50,224 bases of DNA from SIG452 sp045631485 (GCA_045631485.1 JAZQUU010000009.1:1-50224); one strand, 5' to 3'; counted from the stretch's first letter, positions 14,842-24,960 are shown. Translations and numbers: made by a program. The notes: generated from the sequence alone by a model not told the origin.

Positions 14842-16506
14842 ATGAAAAAAATGTCAAAAAGATTCCTGGCAACTTTAATGATGGTGTTCCTGCTTGCTGC
14901 ATTGGTTCCCTCTGCAACCATGGCAACCACCAGTCTGGGCAGAGTTGCTCTGGAAACCAAACTGGATAACGAAATCGTTGTCTATGAAAATCGCTTTGCA
15001 GACGAATCTGCATTCAATGCAGTTTACAACAAAGAGGTTGAAGGCGGGATTCATCCCATTGTAAACGGTTCTGACGGTGGTGTGAAATTCACCTATCAGA
15101 CCAACTTTACCGGTGCAGGATTAGCACAGGCAAATTACAAATCCACTCAGATCAGAACTTACAATGGTAACAGCAAAACCAAAGCAAAAGGCTTCTGGAT
15201 TGATTTGGACCACGTGCTGGATGCTTACGGTGCCGGTGCATACACCTTCTCCTTCAGAGTGAACGCCGCAGCAGCTCCCGGTCTGATTGAAGCAGTGTTA
15301 AACACCGCAGAAGACCAGACTGCTCTGGAAGATATCATCTGGGGTTCTCACAGTGCAACCGAAAGCAGCCCCTATGTGAACTTAGGCGGCCATATTTTAA
15401 TCAGCCGTTGGGACCATACCGATACCTACACCAGTAAAATTGATAACGTTACCTTTACCAGTACCACCTACATTCCCGAAGATGCAGAACACTTACGTTT
15501 CTTCTTCGGCGGTACCGATTATGACGGTGCTGAAAACAGCAGAAATGTGGGCGGCGGCAAAACCTATATGCCCGTATTCTTTGATGATTTGGTAATCACC
15601 AAAAAAGCAAACGCTTATAATGATGTTGCTGTGGTTGGAAAAGAAATTCAGTTAAAATCCACCATCACTCCTCTTGGCGATGTGGCATCCGTAAACGGTA
15701 ACTTGGTTTCTGCATTATATGATGCTGATACCAATGCAATGCTGGATATCGATGTGATTGAAAATATCACCGCAGAAACTCAGATTACTGTTCCTTCCTC
15801 TCTTTCCCATCCGGGCGGAGAAGTGAAAGACTATATTATCAAAACCTTCTTCTTTGATAATTTTGAATCTATCACTCCCTTTACCTTATCCTACAATCCC
15901 CACGAATCCTTACTGCCCGATGTAAGCTTTGAAACTCCCTTCAGCTCCAACTACAGATGGATTGAAGGTACAAGCAACCTGCCCTTAAATGAAGGTGCGG
16001 TATATACCGGTACCAGAGCGGTTTCCAAAGGGATTGCAAAATCCGGAACTTACTTAAAGGTTGGGGAAGGTGCAACCGTTTCTCCCGGAACCACTTCTGC
16101 ACCCGGAAGCACAACCGCATTTGCCAATATGCTGTTGGAAAACGGTAAAGGTACCTATAAAGTGTCCTTTATGGCAAAAACCAGAGATAACAATGCAAAC
16201 TTAGTGTTGCACGTAAGACCGTACTATCAGGATTTCAGCAAACGAGATACCTCTATCGGTACAACCGATAAGTCAACAACCCGTTGGTCTATTGGACCTC
16301 AGGTTGCAACCACCGAATGGCAGAAATTTGATTTTGAAGTTACCTTTAATCCTGTAGCCAGCGGTGAAACTGTTACTGCAGGCGCAAAATCCGGTTGGTT
16401 ATCCTACAGAAAGAATAACTACGGCGTATATATCGTTGGTTCTTCCGCAAATGATACCGATGTTTTATACATCGACGATTTCAAAGTAGTGAAGATTTCC
16501 GACTAA
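14842..16506 (+). CDS. Secreted carbohydrate-binding-type protein, paralogue 1
   Basis: I start this protein at ATG 14842 (554 residues), because GGAGG lies 8 bases upstream; an in-frame ATG at 14827 lies in front of that RBS. A Sec signal peptide (MKKMSKRFLATLMMVFLLAA, cleavage near MATT) is clear. The mature protein has an N-terminal beta module (about 30-240) and a C-terminal module (about 360-554). The latter contains GKGTYKVSFMAKTRD and ends VLYIDDFKVVKISD, the closing strand pattern of CBM4/9-like jelly rolls. No catalytic residues are recognisable. It is the first gene of the big operon and is followed by a hairpin terminator, so it should be the most abundant product. It probably binds polysaccharide at the cell surface; the anchoring mode is not visible. 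Confidence 0.75.
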   Translation: MKKMSKRFLATLMMVFLLAALVPSATMATTSLGRVALETKLDNEIVVYENRFADESAFNAVYNKEVEGGIHPIVNGSDGGVKFTYQTNFTGAGLAQANYKSTQIRTYNGNSKTKAKGFWIDLDHVLDAYGAGAYTFSFRVNAAAAPGLIEAVLNTAEDQTALEDIIWGSHSATESSPYVNLGGHILISRWDHTDTYTSKIDNVTFTSTTYIPEDAEHLRFFFGGTDYDGAENSRNVGGGKTYMPVFFDDLVITKKANAYNDVAVVGKEIQLKSTITPLGDVASVNGNLVSALYDADTNAMLDIDVIENITAETQITVPSSLSHPGGEVKDYIIKTFFFDNFESITPFTLSYNPHESLLPDVSFETPFSSNYRWIEGTSNLPLNEGAVYTGTRAVSKGIAKSGTYLKVGEGATVSPGTTSAPGSTTAFANMLLENGKGTYKVSFMAKTRDNNANLVLHVRPYYQDFSKRDTSIGTTDKSTTRWSIGPQVATTEWQKFDFEVTFNPVASGETVTAGAKSGWLSYRKNNYGVYIVGSSANDTDVLYIDDFKVVKISD

Positions 16507-16526
16507 TAACTTTATAAGTTGATGAT

Positions 16527-16556
16527 AAATAAGGGAGAATTCGTTCTCCCTTATTT
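16527..16556 (+). terminator. Partial terminator after the first operon gene
   Basis: A 13-base perfect stem (AAATAAGGGAGAA with TTCTCCCTTATTT) closed by a TTCG tetraloop lies 20 bases after the stop, with a T-rich right arm. Because the same-strand paralogue follows at once with no visible new promoter, it probably acts as an attenuator that makes the first gene more abundant than the rest, or as an RNA-stabilising 3' structure. Confidence 0.75.
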
Positions 16557-16576
16557 TCAACAAAAGGAGTGTAATA

Positions 16577-18250
16577 ATGGCGAAAAAATATACGAAAAAA
16601 TGGGCTCTGGGATGTCTTTCCTGCGCTCTTTCTGCAATGATGTTGTCATCTGTTACGGTTTTGGCAACCGCGGATGCTTCCATTTACGGAACCGTTGCGG
16701 TGCAGACACAGATTGCGGAAGAATATGAAGTGGTTTATGAAAACGGTTTTGATTCGGAAGCAGAGTTTAATGCCGTGTATGAACAAGATGTGGATTACGG
16801 AATCCATCCCATTGAAAACGGCACTGATGGCGAGGTGAAGTTTACTTATAAGAGTAACTTTACCGGTGCAGGATTGGCGGACACAAACTATGAATCTACT
16901 CAGATCAGAACCTTTAACGGCAACAGTAAAACCAAAGCAAAAGGCTTTTGGATTGATTTGGATCATGTGTTGGAAACATACGGCTCCGGCGCCTACACCT
17001 TCTCTTTTCGAGTGAATTCCGCAGATTCTCCCGGTTTGATTGAAGCGGTATTAAACACCGCAGAAGACCAGTCTGAATTAGGGAATATTTTATGGGAGAT
17101 TCATGAGGCGAGCGAAAGCAGTCCCTATGTGAACTTAGGCGGTCATATTTTAATTAGTCGTTGGGACAATACCGACACCTGGACCAGTAAAATCAATAAT
17201 GTGACCTTCCAAAGCACCACCTATATTCCCGAGGATGCAGAGCACTTGCGTTTCTTCTTCGGCGGCACTATTTATGACGGTGCGGCAAACAACAGAAATG
17301 TTGGCGGCAGCAGTACATATCGCCCGGTGTTTTTTGATGATTTGGTGATTTCCAAAAAGACCAACAGTGCATACACCGGAATGTTGAATCTTAGTTCTCA
17401 GGTTGTTTCTGTGGATGGGGCAGAGCATAGCGGCCGATTGATTTCTGCCTTATATGATAGCTCCAATATGCTGGTAAGCACCGCAGTTTCCGATGTTATC
17501 ACAGTTGGTTCGGATGCGGTTTCAATTGAATCTGCCCTGGATGTTTCCGGCGGCTATGACGATGGCTACACTGTGAAAACCTTCTTTGCTGAGATTGGCG
17601 GAAGAATCATCCCCTACGGCATTGCTTATCATCCCCAAACATCCTTATTCCCCAACAATAATTTGGAATCTCCCTTCACCAATGCATACAGATGGATGGA
17701 CGACTCCAACGTGATATCCCTAAGCCCGGATGCGGCTTATTCCGGAAGCAGAGGTGCCACCCGCGGTATTGCACAATCCGGCACTTATATCAAAATCGGG
17801 GAAAGTGAAATTCCTTCTCCCGGTACTTCCGCTGCACCCGGTGATGCTACCGCATTGGCAAAAGTGTTGCTGGAAAACGGAAAAGGAACCTACAGGATTT
17901 CCTTTATGGCAAAAACCCAGAGTGGTGATGCCAATTTGGTGCTGCATTTCAGACCCTATTATCAGAACTACAGCCAGCGTGATATCGCAATCGGCACGAT
18001 TGACACACCAACCACCCGATGGTCTGTGGGCGAGCAGACTGCAACCCCCGAGTGGCGGGAAATTGAATTTGAAGTGACCTTCAATCCCTTAGCCAGCGGT
18101 GCAACCGTAACCGCCGGCAGAACAGACGGTTGGTTATCCTACCGAAAGAATAACTACGGAATGTATCTGGTTGGTTCTTCTGTGAATGATACCGATGTGT
18201 TATACATTGATGATTTTAAAGTGGAAAAAATTTCCGACCCCATAAATTGA
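16577..18250 (+). CDS. Secreted carbohydrate-binding-type protein, paralogue 2
   Basis: The 557-residue protein is a tandem duplicate of the preceding one. It has a similar signal peptide, the same block FTGAGLA, STQIRT, NGNSKTKAKGFWIDLDHVL, the same HILISRWD and TYIPEDAEHLRFFFGG, and the same C-terminal module with GKGTYRISFMAKTQ and VLYIDDFKVEKIS. The regions differ mainly in the middle (about 265-345), which may set ligand preference. The ATG follows AAAGGAGT. No catalytic residues are visible. It is probably an exported glycan-binding partner of paralogue 1. Similarity extends to the DNA level, pointing to a fairly recent duplication. Confidence 0.75.
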   Translation: MAKKYTKKWALGCLSCALSAMMLSSVTVLATADASIYGTVAVQTQIAEEYEVVYENGFDSEAEFNAVYEQDVDYGIHPIENGTDGEVKFTYKSNFTGAGLADTNYESTQIRTFNGNSKTKAKGFWIDLDHVLETYGSGAYTFSFRVNSADSPGLIEAVLNTAEDQSELGNILWEIHEASESSPYVNLGGHILISRWDNTDTWTSKINNVTFQSTTYIPEDAEHLRFFFGGTIYDGAANNRNVGGSSTYRPVFFDDLVISKKTNSAYTGMLNLSSQVVSVDGAEHSGRLISALYDSSNMLVSTAVSDVITVGSDAVSIESALDVSGGYDDGYTVKTFFAEIGGRIIPYGIAYHPQTSLFPNNNLESPFTNAYRWMDDSNVISLSPDAAYSGSRGATRGIAQSGTYIKIGESEIPSPGTSAAPGDATALAKVLLENGKGTYRISFMAKTQSGDANLVLHFRPYYQNYSQRDIAIGTIDTPTTRWSVGEQTATPEWREIEFEVTFNPLASGATVTAGRTDGWLSYRKNNYGMYLVGSSVNDTDVLYIDDFKVEKISDPIN

Positions 18251-18274
18251 TAGAAAGGAACAGGAGGAAGAACG

Positions 18275-19201
18275 ATGAAAAAAATAACTGCAATATTGCT
18301 TCTTTTTGTACTTTGCTCAATGATGGTGATGCCAAATGTTACCGCTCAGGGAATTGAGGTTGAATTTAATGATGCATCTATGGGACTTTCCAAATATCCC
18401 TATCTGCAAAACGGAACCTTAATGGTGCCTCTTCGTGAAATGGCAGAAGGGTTAAACTTTTTGGTGACCTGGGATGCCGAGGAACAGGCAGCCAAGCTTT
18501 TAAAAGTAAACACCGAAGCTAAAATTTATGCAGGCTCTGCCAAGAGCATTGTGAACGGAAGCGAATTGATTCTTCCGTGTGAAAGCAAAAATGTGAACGG
18601 CACCTTGTATTGCCCGGTTGGTTTTATCAAAGCGATTGCCGATGTACCCTTTGCCTGGGATTACAGTGGAAAAACCTTGACTTTACTTGCGGATTCCACC
18701 GAGTTTAATGCATTCAGCTTCGCAAAGAAAACCACCAAAAAACGTGTGGTATTAAAAAATCCCTTTGACCCTTCCAAATTTGTTTCTGTGGAAGCGGCAG
18801 GTGCCTATACCTGCTATCCCTCTGCGGATGACACTTATATCACCGAGGAAGCAATTGTTCAGGAATGTAAGAGTCCTGCAAACGGTGCCTGGGCTTATGC
18901 AAAATATGACACAAAAGAATTGAAAAACGTGTTGGCTCAAATCAAATCTCAGTGTGAGGTTCGCTTCTTTGCAAAAACAACTTCCGAAGAAGGAAACAGC
19001 ATATTCTTCACCGTAAAATCAGGTGGCCCCGCAATTTCATACACGGTTGATGTGAATCAGCAGTGGAAAGAATATTCCGTGATTTTGGATTGGAATCCCG
19101 AAATAGACGCAAAGTCTGCCTACGCTTTAATCGGGATGAAGAGAAACATAGCAGGTGAAAAGGTTTATATTGACGGCTTGTCTGTAAACCCTGTTGAATA
19201 A
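18275..19201 (+). CDS. Secreted stalk-domain protein with C-terminal binding-type module
   Basis: The 308-residue protein has a signal peptide (MKKITAILLLFVLCSMMVMP). Residues about 28-145 match the copper-amine-oxidase N-terminal-like stalk domain common on Firmicutes surface proteins: EVEFND, NGTLMVPLREMAEGL, VTWDAEEQAAKLL, LYCPVGFIKAIADVPFAWD. The C-terminal half (about 165-308) is a beta-rich module ending VYIDGLSVNPVE, the same closing pattern as in the two upstream paralogues. AGGAGG precedes the ATG, 24 bases after the previous stop. It probably presents or helps anchor the carbohydrate-binding module; the function is inferred. Confidence 0.7.
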   Translation: MKKITAILLLFVLCSMMVMPNVTAQGIEVEFNDASMGLSKYPYLQNGTLMVPLREMAEGLNFLVTWDAEEQAAKLLKVNTEAKIYAGSAKSIVNGSELILPCESKNVNGTLYCPVGFIKAIADVPFAWDYSGKTLTLLADSTEFNAFSFAKKTTKKRVVLKNPFDPSKFVSVEAAGAYTCYPSADDTYITEEAIVQECKSPANGAWAYAKYDTKELKNVLAQIKSQCEVRFFAKTTSEEGNSIFFTVKSGGPAISYTVDVNQQWKEYSVILDWNPEIDAKSAYALIGMKRNIAGEKVYIDGLSVNPVE

Positions 19202-19235
19202 TGCAAACAAATAACGCTACAGAAAGGGAAAATAT

Positions 19236-21173
19236 ATGGTTAAAAGATATCTATGTTGTATGCTTTTATGCATACTGATGATGACAAGCTTTTCGGCGAT
19301 TGTGTTTGCCACACCTGATGTTACTTCACCCAGTGTGCTGGTTTCCAACAGCGGCGTTGCGCTATTGTTCGGGGAAACCGATTTGGCAGCGGGAACTCCC
19401 GTCTTTGTGCAGATTGTTCCGAAAGATGAAGATTCTGTTACATCAGCGGGAACCATCAATGGTTATGTGAACGAAACCTTTGTGGAGAGTGACGGCACCT
19501 ATAAGCTTGTATTTCCGTTGGGAGATTCCTTCCAAGCGGGAACAGAATATGTTTGCCATGTGGATATGGCAGGAAGATATTTTCCGGTTACGGTGGAATC
19601 AGGCTCCTTGATTGAGATTTCCTCCAAGGAGTTTGACCGTGATACCAAAACAATCACCGTGTCCGGTTCCTTGTGGGATACCCGTTCCTTTGGAATTGAT
19701 TTAATCCTGCAGATTGGTTCTTATCAAAAAACGGTGGCGTCCACCGCCGAAGGTGAATTTACCTTCACCTTTACCATGGCAGAAGCGGGAATCACCACTT
19801 ACGGAATGAAAAACTTCAGAATTTCTTATGCGGATGATGCTCTCAGCTATTGTGATGACAGTGTTGAATTGGTGAATGTGGATGGTATGTTGGCAACCAT
19901 CACTCAGAATGCAAGAAATGCGGCGATGCTGGAAACAATTTTTACCACTCCCGCAAACCTGAATACTTTAGGCTTTGGTTCCGAAGTTTTATACGGAGAT
20001 TGCGAATTTTCGGCGCTTTCGGGCAGTGATTTCTTCACAAAACTTGCCAACAGTAACTTAAACACGGATTCTGTTTCAGGCTTAAGAGACAGTATTCGTC
20101 TTGCATACTCTTTATATAATATGGAGATTGCACCTTCCGACAGCAACTTAAGAAGATGTATTGAGTGCTTTGGTTTGGCTGCCGATGACGCCTACTTGGC
20201 AATTTATGATAGCTTTAATGCAGATACCGACCCTGCATATCTGTTTGATTTATGGGATAATCAGTACTTTACCAATGCATCCGATGCGTGTGCATTCTTC
20301 CAAGATTCTGTTTTACTTACCAAATTAAACAATGCAGAAGCGTGGAGCAATTTGATGAGCTTTGTGAATAGTAACAATACCTTATTATCTGTTGCGCAGC
20401 AAACATCAAATTCCTTCTGGTCGAATCTTGTTTTGAATCGCCCCTTTACCTCTGTCGGTGATTTTCAGAGTAAATACGCGACTGCATTAAACGGGCTGAA
20501 CACTCCTCCGCCGATTGTGGACGGAGGCACGGGCGGCTTTGCCGTGGGCGGAGGCGCTCCCGTTGCATCTGCAACACCCGCTCCCACACCGTTTCCCATT
20601 TTACCCGAGATTAAAAATGAAGGAATCTTCTCCGATGTAAATAAGGAGCATTGGGCGTTTGAGGCAATTTCAACCTTACACGAAAAGGGCATTATCAATG
20701 GTAAAGCAGACGGCGTGTTTGCTCCCAATGATTTGGTGACCAGAGCAGAGGTTGCAAAACTGATGTGCACTGCAGCAAATATTAATGTAAAAGACGGAAG
20801 CCAAGGCGATTTTAGTGATGTGGCTAATTCCCATTGGGCAATCGGATATATTCAGGCGGCTTTTGAAAACGGACTTGTAAACGGCATCGGAAACGGCAAT
20901 TACGGACCCCAAAATTGCACGACCAGAGAAGATATGGCAGTTTTCTGTTATCGTTTATTAAAGCACTTAAAGCCTGAACTCGAAAGCAAAAATTATACCA
21001 AAGAAGAGTTACCCTTCCAAGATGCGGCAGAAATTTCCGATTATGCTGCAGAGGCCGTTGGTGCAATGTCTGAACTTGGTATTATTAACGGAAAAGGGGA
21101 GCAAGGATTTGACCCCAAAGCATATTGCACCAGAGCAGAAGCTGCAAAAATATTCTACGGAGTGTTGCAGTAA
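19236..21173 (+). CDS. S-layer-homology-anchored surface protein (C-terminal SLH repeats)
   Basis: The 645-residue protein has a signal peptide (about 1-26), an unrecognised beta-rich N-terminal half, a helical middle, a Gly/Pro-rich linker (PPPIVDGGTGG, then ATPAPTPFPI) and three SLH repeats in the last 183 residues. These begin FSDVNKEHWAFEAI, FSDVANSHWAIGYI and FQDAAEISDYAAEAV, and each contains a TRAE/TRED motif. SLH domains bind pyruvylated secondary wall polymer, so the protein is wall-attached with its N-terminus outward. It follows the secreted binding proteins in the operon and probably holds the glycan-capturing layer near the wall. RBS AAAGGGAAA. No enzymatic motif is seen. Confidence 0.85.
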   Translation: MVKRYLCCMLLCILMMTSFSAIVFATPDVTSPSVLVSNSGVALLFGETDLAAGTPVFVQIVPKDEDSVTSAGTINGYVNETFVESDGTYKLVFPLGDSFQAGTEYVCHVDMAGRYFPVTVESGSLIEISSKEFDRDTKTITVSGSLWDTRSFGIDLILQIGSYQKTVASTAEGEFTFTFTMAEAGITTYGMKNFRISYADDALSYCDDSVELVNVDGMLATITQNARNAAMLETIFTTPANLNTLGFGSEVLYGDCEFSALSGSDFFTKLANSNLNTDSVSGLRDSIRLAYSLYNMEIAPSDSNLRRCIECFGLAADDAYLAIYDSFNADTDPAYLFDLWDNQYFTNASDACAFFQDSVLLTKLNNAEAWSNLMSFVNSNNTLLSVAQQTSNSFWSNLVLNRPFTSVGDFQSKYATALNGLNTPPPIVDGGTGGFAVGGGAPVASATPAPTPFPILPEIKNEGIFSDVNKEHWAFEAISTLHEKGIINGKADGVFAPNDLVTRAEVAKLMCTAANINVKDGSQGDFSDVANSHWAIGYIQAAFENGLVNGIGNGNYGPQNCTTREDMAVFCYRLLKHLKPELESKNYTKEELPFQDAAEISDYAAEAVGAMSELGIINGKGEQGFDPKAYCTRAEAAKIFYGVLQ

Positions 21174-21198
21174 GCTGTAAGAACGGAGGTGATTGTTG

Positions 21199-23946
21199 GT
21201 GACAATAAATTTAAAAATGATAAAGAAGCTCGTTGCTCTTGTTTGTGTCTTTGTGATGTTGTTTGGCATCACGGTATCCGCTCAGACCGAGCAGGCAGAT
21301 ATCAGTAAAAAAGAGCAGACGGCAATTGAACTTTTAGAAATTCTCGGTATTTATGACGGTGTGGATTCCCTTGCGGGAAGAGATGCATTTGTTCGCAGAG
21401 ACGTGTTTGCTCTGTTGGCAACCCGTATGATGGGCTTAGACGACACCGTGTATCAGGGAGAAGCTTATTTTACCGATGTTGACGAAAAAAGCTTTGCATA
21501 TAACGCAGTCAACACATTAGCTAAGATGCAAGTAATCCGCGGAAGCGGTGACGGGAAATTTGTTCCCGAACGAGATATCACCGTGGAAGAAGCAACCGTG
21601 ATGGTTCTCAGAATGATGGGATATTCTCAGCTGATGGATGCGCAGGGCCCCGGTCAATGGAGAACCCTGGCTCAAAAACACAATCTGTATAGCGGCGTCG
21701 AATTTGCAAAAGACAGTCGTTTGCAGGTAAAATATTTAACCATTTTAATTTACAATGTATTGATTTCCGATTTTCCGCAGGTGGTTTCCATTTCCAAAGA
21801 CGGACAATCGCAGTATGAAATCCAAAAGGGGGAAGACCTTCTTTCGGAAGTATTTGATGTTTACGAAATCAAAGGTCTGATTGATTCCAACGGACACACA
21901 GCCACCAATGTGGTTTCTGTGGGAAATGCAGGTTCTGTTGAAATCAACGGCACAGAATTTCAGGTGGGTAACACCGATGCACAATTGTATGTTGGTTACT
22001 ATGTAACGGGGTATTATCATACCGATGAATACGGAGTCAACACCTTGTTGTGCATTGATGTGGAATCCCGCAATAAAGTGATTCAATTTGACGGAAACGA
22101 TGCCACTTATCGTGACTTCAATTACAAGGTTGATGTGAACGGAAAAGAAGTGACCTATAAAATTTCCAGAGGATTAAATCAGATTTATAACGGAAAAGCC
22201 ATTTATTACGATGCTTCCAAAATGGACCCTACATACGGCAGAGTGACGCTGATTGATAACAACAACGACTCTGTGTATGATACCGTTCTGATTGAAGAAG
22301 TGAGAAACCTGATTGTGGCAAGCTACGGCACGGTTTCTAATATCATTCAATCTAAATATGATAATCCGCCCCTGGATTTGAAGGCTCATGATGAAGCAAT
22401 GTATACCATTCATACCAAAGAAGGAAAGCCCTACAAGCTGACCTCCTTAAAGGAATGGGACGTGTTATCCGTGCAGGAAAGTGCCGACGGAATGTATTTT
22501 GATATCACCGTTTGTACAGATACCGTAACCGGTACCGTGGAACAGATTTACACAGAAAACGGTGCTACCATTCTTACCATTGGCGATAAAGAATATGAGG
22601 TTGCACCCGCTTTTGAAAATAACACAGCATATTATGATGTGACCTTAAATTATTCCGGAACCTTCTTTTTGGATATGTACGGCAAAATCGTTGCAGCTAA
22701 CGGCGGCATCGAACAAATGAAATGGGGCTATTTGCTTGAAACCCAGACCAAGCCCGGATTTTCCACCAAGTTCAGTGTGAAAATGTTGACAAAAGATTCC
22801 GGCAAAATTCAAATCATTGAAGCTGCCGAATCATACACCGTGGATGGCGTTAAGTATCCCAATGCAACCAATCAAGCACCTACCATTGACGATTTGGATG
22901 ACGAAACCCGTATTGTTTCCTGGAAGCTGGGATACTATGATTTACCCTCCAATCAAGTGGTAAGATACAGTCTTGATAAAAACGGAAAGCTGAAAACCCT
23001 GCAAACCTCAGCCGGCGGAGCATTTAGTGTAATCCATCCTGCGGGAGTAAACGGGGATGGGGAGCAGTATTATGCAGACGGCTTTTCGGCAAACGCTTTT
23101 GATAATTATGTTGCAATGGATTCTGATACGGTAATTTTTCAAATTCCCAATATGTCAAGAGCAAACGACCATGAATCCGATGAAGAGTTTTACGCGGTAA
23201 AACCTCTCAGCAGTTTTAAAAACGGGGATTGGTATTGGACAAGAGCATTTGGGTATAACGCCGACGATGTTACCGCCGCAGCGGTGGTTGTGCAGCGTTT
23301 TTATGCTTCTGCTACAAATCCCACCGGTACTTATATGGTGGTAACCGATGTGCGTACCGGCTTAAACAAAGACGGAGAAGTGGTTGATAAAATTGTTGGC
23401 TACAATACCGCCAAAGCAGAAATTGAAATTTTAACCCGTGAAAACAGCAAAGTAATTGACTATGACTGGCAACTAAATAGCGAAGAAAAGTGGGTACGAG
23501 TGTCGGTTACGAAATCCCTCTCCGAAATTGAACCGGGCGATTTGTTTGCCATGGTACTCTATCCCGACGGAACTCTGCAGAATGCTGTAGTGGTTTGTGA
23601 TAGTGATCATCTTTTCCCCACATCCTGGAGAGAGCAGAATGCATCTGCTTATTTTAGCATCGCTTATGACCAGGCAAACTTTGCCCGTGTGGGATATGCA
23701 AAGGATATCAAAGGGAAAACCCTGCAGGTGCTTGAGCCCGGTTGGAGCCGAGAAGATGTTTACTCGGAGGTTCGCCGTGTGTATAACACCTCCTCTGCAG
23801 CGGTGTTGATTGTGGATGAAACCACTAAAAAAGTTACTCCCGGCTCTCTGTCCGACATTCTGACTTTAGATCAGAGCGGTGTTTCTGCAAAAGTGGTTAT
23901 TTATGGTGGACAAAGCGTTCCAAGGTTAATTGTGAGCTATCAATAA
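21199..23946 (+). CDS. Large SLH-domain surface protein (N-terminal SLH repeats)
   Basis: I choose GTG 21199 as start (915 residues), 8 bases after GGAGGT; two TTG codons just upstream (21193, 21196) are also possible. The signal peptide is KKLVALVCVFVMLFGITVSA. SLH repeats occupy about residues 30-170 (LGIYDGVDS with RRDVFALLATRM; YFTDVDEKSFAYNAV with ITVEEATVMVLRMMGY). The remaining 740 residues are beta-rich, tyrosine- and aspartate-rich, with repeated TVTG and IDV strand patterns, and belong to no family I recognise. It is wall-anchored at its N-terminus, the opposite polarity to the preceding protein. A role as scaffold or receptor for the imported glycan is inference from its place directly before the transporter genes. 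Confidence 0.8.
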   Translation: MTINLKMIKKLVALVCVFVMLFGITVSAQTEQADISKKEQTAIELLEILGIYDGVDSLAGRDAFVRRDVFALLATRMMGLDDTVYQGEAYFTDVDEKSFAYNAVNTLAKMQVIRGSGDGKFVPERDITVEEATVMVLRMMGYSQLMDAQGPGQWRTLAQKHNLYSGVEFAKDSRLQVKYLTILIYNVLISDFPQVVSISKDGQSQYEIQKGEDLLSEVFDVYEIKGLIDSNGHTATNVVSVGNAGSVEINGTEFQVGNTDAQLYVGYYVTGYYHTDEYGVNTLLCIDVESRNKVIQFDGNDATYRDFNYKVDVNGKEVTYKISRGLNQIYNGKAIYYDASKMDPTYGRVTLIDNNNDSVYDTVLIEEVRNLIVASYGTVSNIIQSKYDNPPLDLKAHDEAMYTIHTKEGKPYKLTSLKEWDVLSVQESADGMYFDITVCTDTVTGTVEQIYTENGATILTIGDKEYEVAPAFENNTAYYDVTLNYSGTFFLDMYGKIVAANGGIEQMKWGYLLETQTKPGFSTKFSVKMLTKDSGKIQIIEAAESYTVDGVKYPNATNQAPTIDDLDDETRIVSWKLGYYDLPSNQVVRYSLDKNGKLKTLQTSAGGAFSVIHPAGVNGDGEQYYADGFSANAFDNYVAMDSDTVIFQIPNMSRANDHESDEEFYAVKPLSSFKNGDWYWTRAFGYNADDVTAAAVVVQRFYASATNPTGTYMVVTDVRTGLNKDGEVVDKIVGYNTAKAEIEILTRENSKVIDYDWQLNSEEKWVRVSVTKSLSEIEPGDLFAMVLYPDGTLQNAVVVCDSDHLFPTSWREQNASAYFSIAYDQANFARVGYAKDIKGKTLQVLEPGWSREDVYSEVRRVYNTSSAAVLIVDETTKKVTPGSLSDILTLDQSGVSAKVVIYGGQSVPRLIVSYQ

Positions 23947-23985
23947 GTTTGGAATTGAAAAAAGAAACTTTAAGAGGTGAATTAT

Positions 23986-24960
23986 TTGGAAAATCAATCT
24001 AATACTTGTTTGCAAGAAGAAAAAAAAGCTCGCAAAAAGTTTACTTTGAAACCTTTGGCAAAAGATATGTCAACGAACTGGGAAATGTATCTGATGTTGA
24101 TTCCCGCAGTGGCGTTTTTCATCATCTTTTCATACATTCCCATGGCAGGTATCGTGATTGCATTTAAAAACTACAATGTAATAGACGGTATCTTCGGAAG
24201 TCCTTGGGTGGGATTAAAAAACTTTGAGTTTTTCTTCCAGTCGGGAACAGCGTGGACCGTTACCAGAAATACAGTTTTGTTTAACCTGGCGTTTTTGGTT
24301 GTGAATGTGACCTTGGAGGTTGCAGTGGCAATCTGTATCAGTGAGCTTGGGAAAAAGAAATTGTATAAATTCTGCCAGTCCGCAATGTTGTTACCTCACT
24401 TTATATCCTGGGTTGTTGTAAGTATTTTCTTATTCGGGATTTTAAACTTTGAAACCGGTTCTTTAAACAGAATCCTGATGGCATTGGGGATGGAACCGAT
24501 TCAGGTATATTCCTCCACAAAAGCCTGGCCCTTCATCCTGGTTGCATTAAACGCCTGGAAGGCGGTAGGGTACGGAAGTATCGTATATTTAAGTGCAATT
24601 ATGGGTGTGGATACCAGTTGCTACGAAGCGGCAGAAATTGACGGTGCATCTCAGTGGCAACGTATCCGCTATATCACTCTTCCTCTGATTAAGCCCACCA
24701 TCATCACTATGGTTATGCTTTCTTTAGGTAGCTTAATGCGAGGAAACTTTGAACTGTTTTATCAGATTATCGGCAACAACGGAATGTTGTTTGAATCAAC
24801 AGACATTATTGATACATACGTATTCCGTTCGTTGCTCACAAGTTCCAATATGGGTATGAATAGTGCTGCTGCACTCTATCAGTCTGTTCTTTGTTTCGTA
24901 TTCATTACGGTAGTAAATGCTATTGTAAGAAAAGTGGACAGAGAAAATGCACTGTTTTAA
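23986..24960 (+). CDS. CUT1-type sugar ABC transporter permease (LplB-like)
   Basis: The permease has about six transmembrane helices and the permease signature YEAAEIDGASQWQRIRYITL, the EAA loop that docks with the ATPase. The N-terminal SYIPMAGIVIAFKNYN is typical of LplB/YtcP-type oligosaccharide permeases. Start: TTG 23986 after AAGAGGTGA is better placed than the in-frame GTG at 23977, which overlaps that RBS. It forms the membrane channel together with the next permease and the following lipoprotein. No ATP-binding subunit is encoded in the window, so a shared MsmX-type ATPase elsewhere is expected. Confidence 0.92.
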   Translation: MENQSNTCLQEEKKARKKFTLKPLAKDMSTNWEMYLMLIPAVAFFIIFSYIPMAGIVIAFKNYNVIDGIFGSPWVGLKNFEFFFQSGTAWTVTRNTVLFNLAFLVVNVTLEVAVAICISELGKKKLYKFCQSAMLLPHFISWVVVSIFLFGILNFETGSLNRILMALGMEPIQVYSSTKAWPFILVALNAWKAVGYGSIVYLSAIMGVDTSCYEAAEIDGASQWQRIRYITLPLIKPTIITMVMLSLGSLMRGNFELFYQIIGNNGMLFESTDIIDTYVFRSLLTSSNMGMNSAAALYQSVLCFVFITVVNAIVRKVDRENALF

